Shown one piece after another: positions 34,696 through 35,039 of a stretch of DNA of 35,039 nucleotides. The DNA comes from a virus, in the IMG/VR virus record IMGVR_UViG_3300048809_000030, positions 1 to 35,039 of that record. One strand, written 5' to 3'. The notes below the pieces were generated by a model. That model was not told where the DNA came from, ran no database searches, and was given only the letters and a program-made list of their open reading frames with translations. The position numbers were made by a program, and so were the translations under genes. Each line of letters starts with the position of its first letter. Position 1 is the stretch's first letter.

Positions 34696-35039
34696 GTAAT
34701 GATTTATATGGTCTTCTTTTCATATATTCTATTGCGTTAGTAATCGCTGCTTCTGGAAATTTTTCAAGCCATCCTAATAACATATTGTGTTCATGACAAA
34801 GTTCTCCTCTATAATTATTTGGATTGATTTTATTTCCATCATGATAGTGATCCGAATTTAGGGATTTCCCATTTGATTGGACAAGACAATTTGGAAATTG
34901 ACAAACCTTTATTGCTCCCATTTCTTTGATTTGTTCTTTTGTAAAACTTCCTTTTAGAAAGTGGCTAGATGAAAGATTACCACATTCTTTACATTGGCTT
35001 TTTCGTTTGCTGTGCTCACATATTTGAGAACCACAACAT
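34676..35039 (-). CDS. Endonuclease VII-like HNH/His-Me nuclease, 5' end outside window
   Basis: The frame stays open from the stop at 34676 to the right edge, so the N-terminus is missing. An ATG at 34921 would give 81 residues but would cut away ordered sequence. Before it lies a zinc-knuckle-like repeat, CCGSQICEHSKRKSQCKECG (34979-35038), of the type found in nuclease-like genes of large phages and giant viruses. The rest resembles the recombination endonuclease VII family: CQFPNC, SDHYHDG with the Asp-His active-site pair, and ELCHEHNMLLG. The usual fourth zinc Cys (CxxCN) is His here (CHEHN), which could still bind metal. T4 endonuclease VII cuts branched DNA, but free-standing relatives are often homing-type nucleases. 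The opposite strand, its own terminator and the isolated place favour a mobile homing-like gene. Confidence 0.78.
   Translation of the reverse strand, partial: CCGSQICEHSKRKSQCKECGNLSSSHFLKGSFTKEQIKEMGAIKVCQFPNCLVQSNGKSLNSDHYHDGNKINPNNYRGELCHEHNMLLGWLEKFPEAAITNAIEYMKRRPYKSLQVTEIN

Noticed and set aside
1-35039. tRNA or rRNA genes
   Set aside because: I saw no cloverleaf-like or rRNA-like stretch; the few gaps between genes are too short for most RNA genes.

Overview
This window is a structural (late) region of a T4-like myovirus genome, or of a very close relative assembled from an environmental sample. The evidence is a set of recognisable T4-type genes: a gp47-like recombination nuclease, a gp55-like late sigma factor, and the baseplate wedge proteins gp53, gp25 and gp6. 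The large structural proteins resemble those of T4-like cyanophages and other environmental T4-likes more than those of coliphage T4; this is judged from remembered family patterns, not from a search. The DNA is AT-rich. The host cannot be read from the sequence. Sec signal peptides, lipoproteins and an NHL beta-propeller suggest a Gram-negative environmental host, possibly of an Acidobacteria-like kind, but this is only inference.

Layout. Positions 1-3577 form a minus-strand operon, read from right to left: gp55-like sigma factor, a 77-residue unknown, gp47-like nuclease, then a lipoprotein with an NHL propeller that runs off the left edge. It starts at a good host sigma70-type promoter (3593-3622). 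From 3630 to 34654 everything is on the plus strand: a tail-tube-cap-like protein, gp53, a large hub-like protein, a small Pro/Thr-rich protein, gp25 and a very long gp6. Next comes a three-gene insert (11929-16133) of two Sec-signal-bearing, tail-fibre-like proteins, one with an SGNH hydrolase domain, flanking a small membrane protein. It is followed by three giant or large modular structural proteins (16191-31512), a 43-residue ORF, a conserved structural protein, a tail fibre and a signal-peptide-bearing small protein. A perfect 32-bp palindrome then separates this block from a convergent endonuclease VII-like gene that runs off the right edge.

Regulation. ATAAATA or close variants, matching the T4 late promoter -10 box (TATAAATA), sit in the very short gaps in front of most plus-strand transcription units. 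The sigma factor expected to read them is encoded in the same window. If the start site lies 6 nt after the box, as in T4, the predicted leaders are extremely short: several mRNAs would begin at the Shine-Dalgarno sequence, and two (gp6-like and the 1917-residue protein) would begin exactly at the A of AUG and be leaderless. In front of the 2644-residue gene a perfect 13-bp inverted repeat encloses the late promoter and ribosome-binding site and pairs through the start codon. This is the arrangement known from T4 gene e, where read-through RNA is translationally silent and only the late transcript is translated.

The most unusual content is the group of phage genes with export signals (NHL lipoprotein, two fibre-like proteins, C-terminal lipoprotein-like protein), the SGNH fibre, and the apparent splitting of one ancestral giant tail protein into three consecutive genes.
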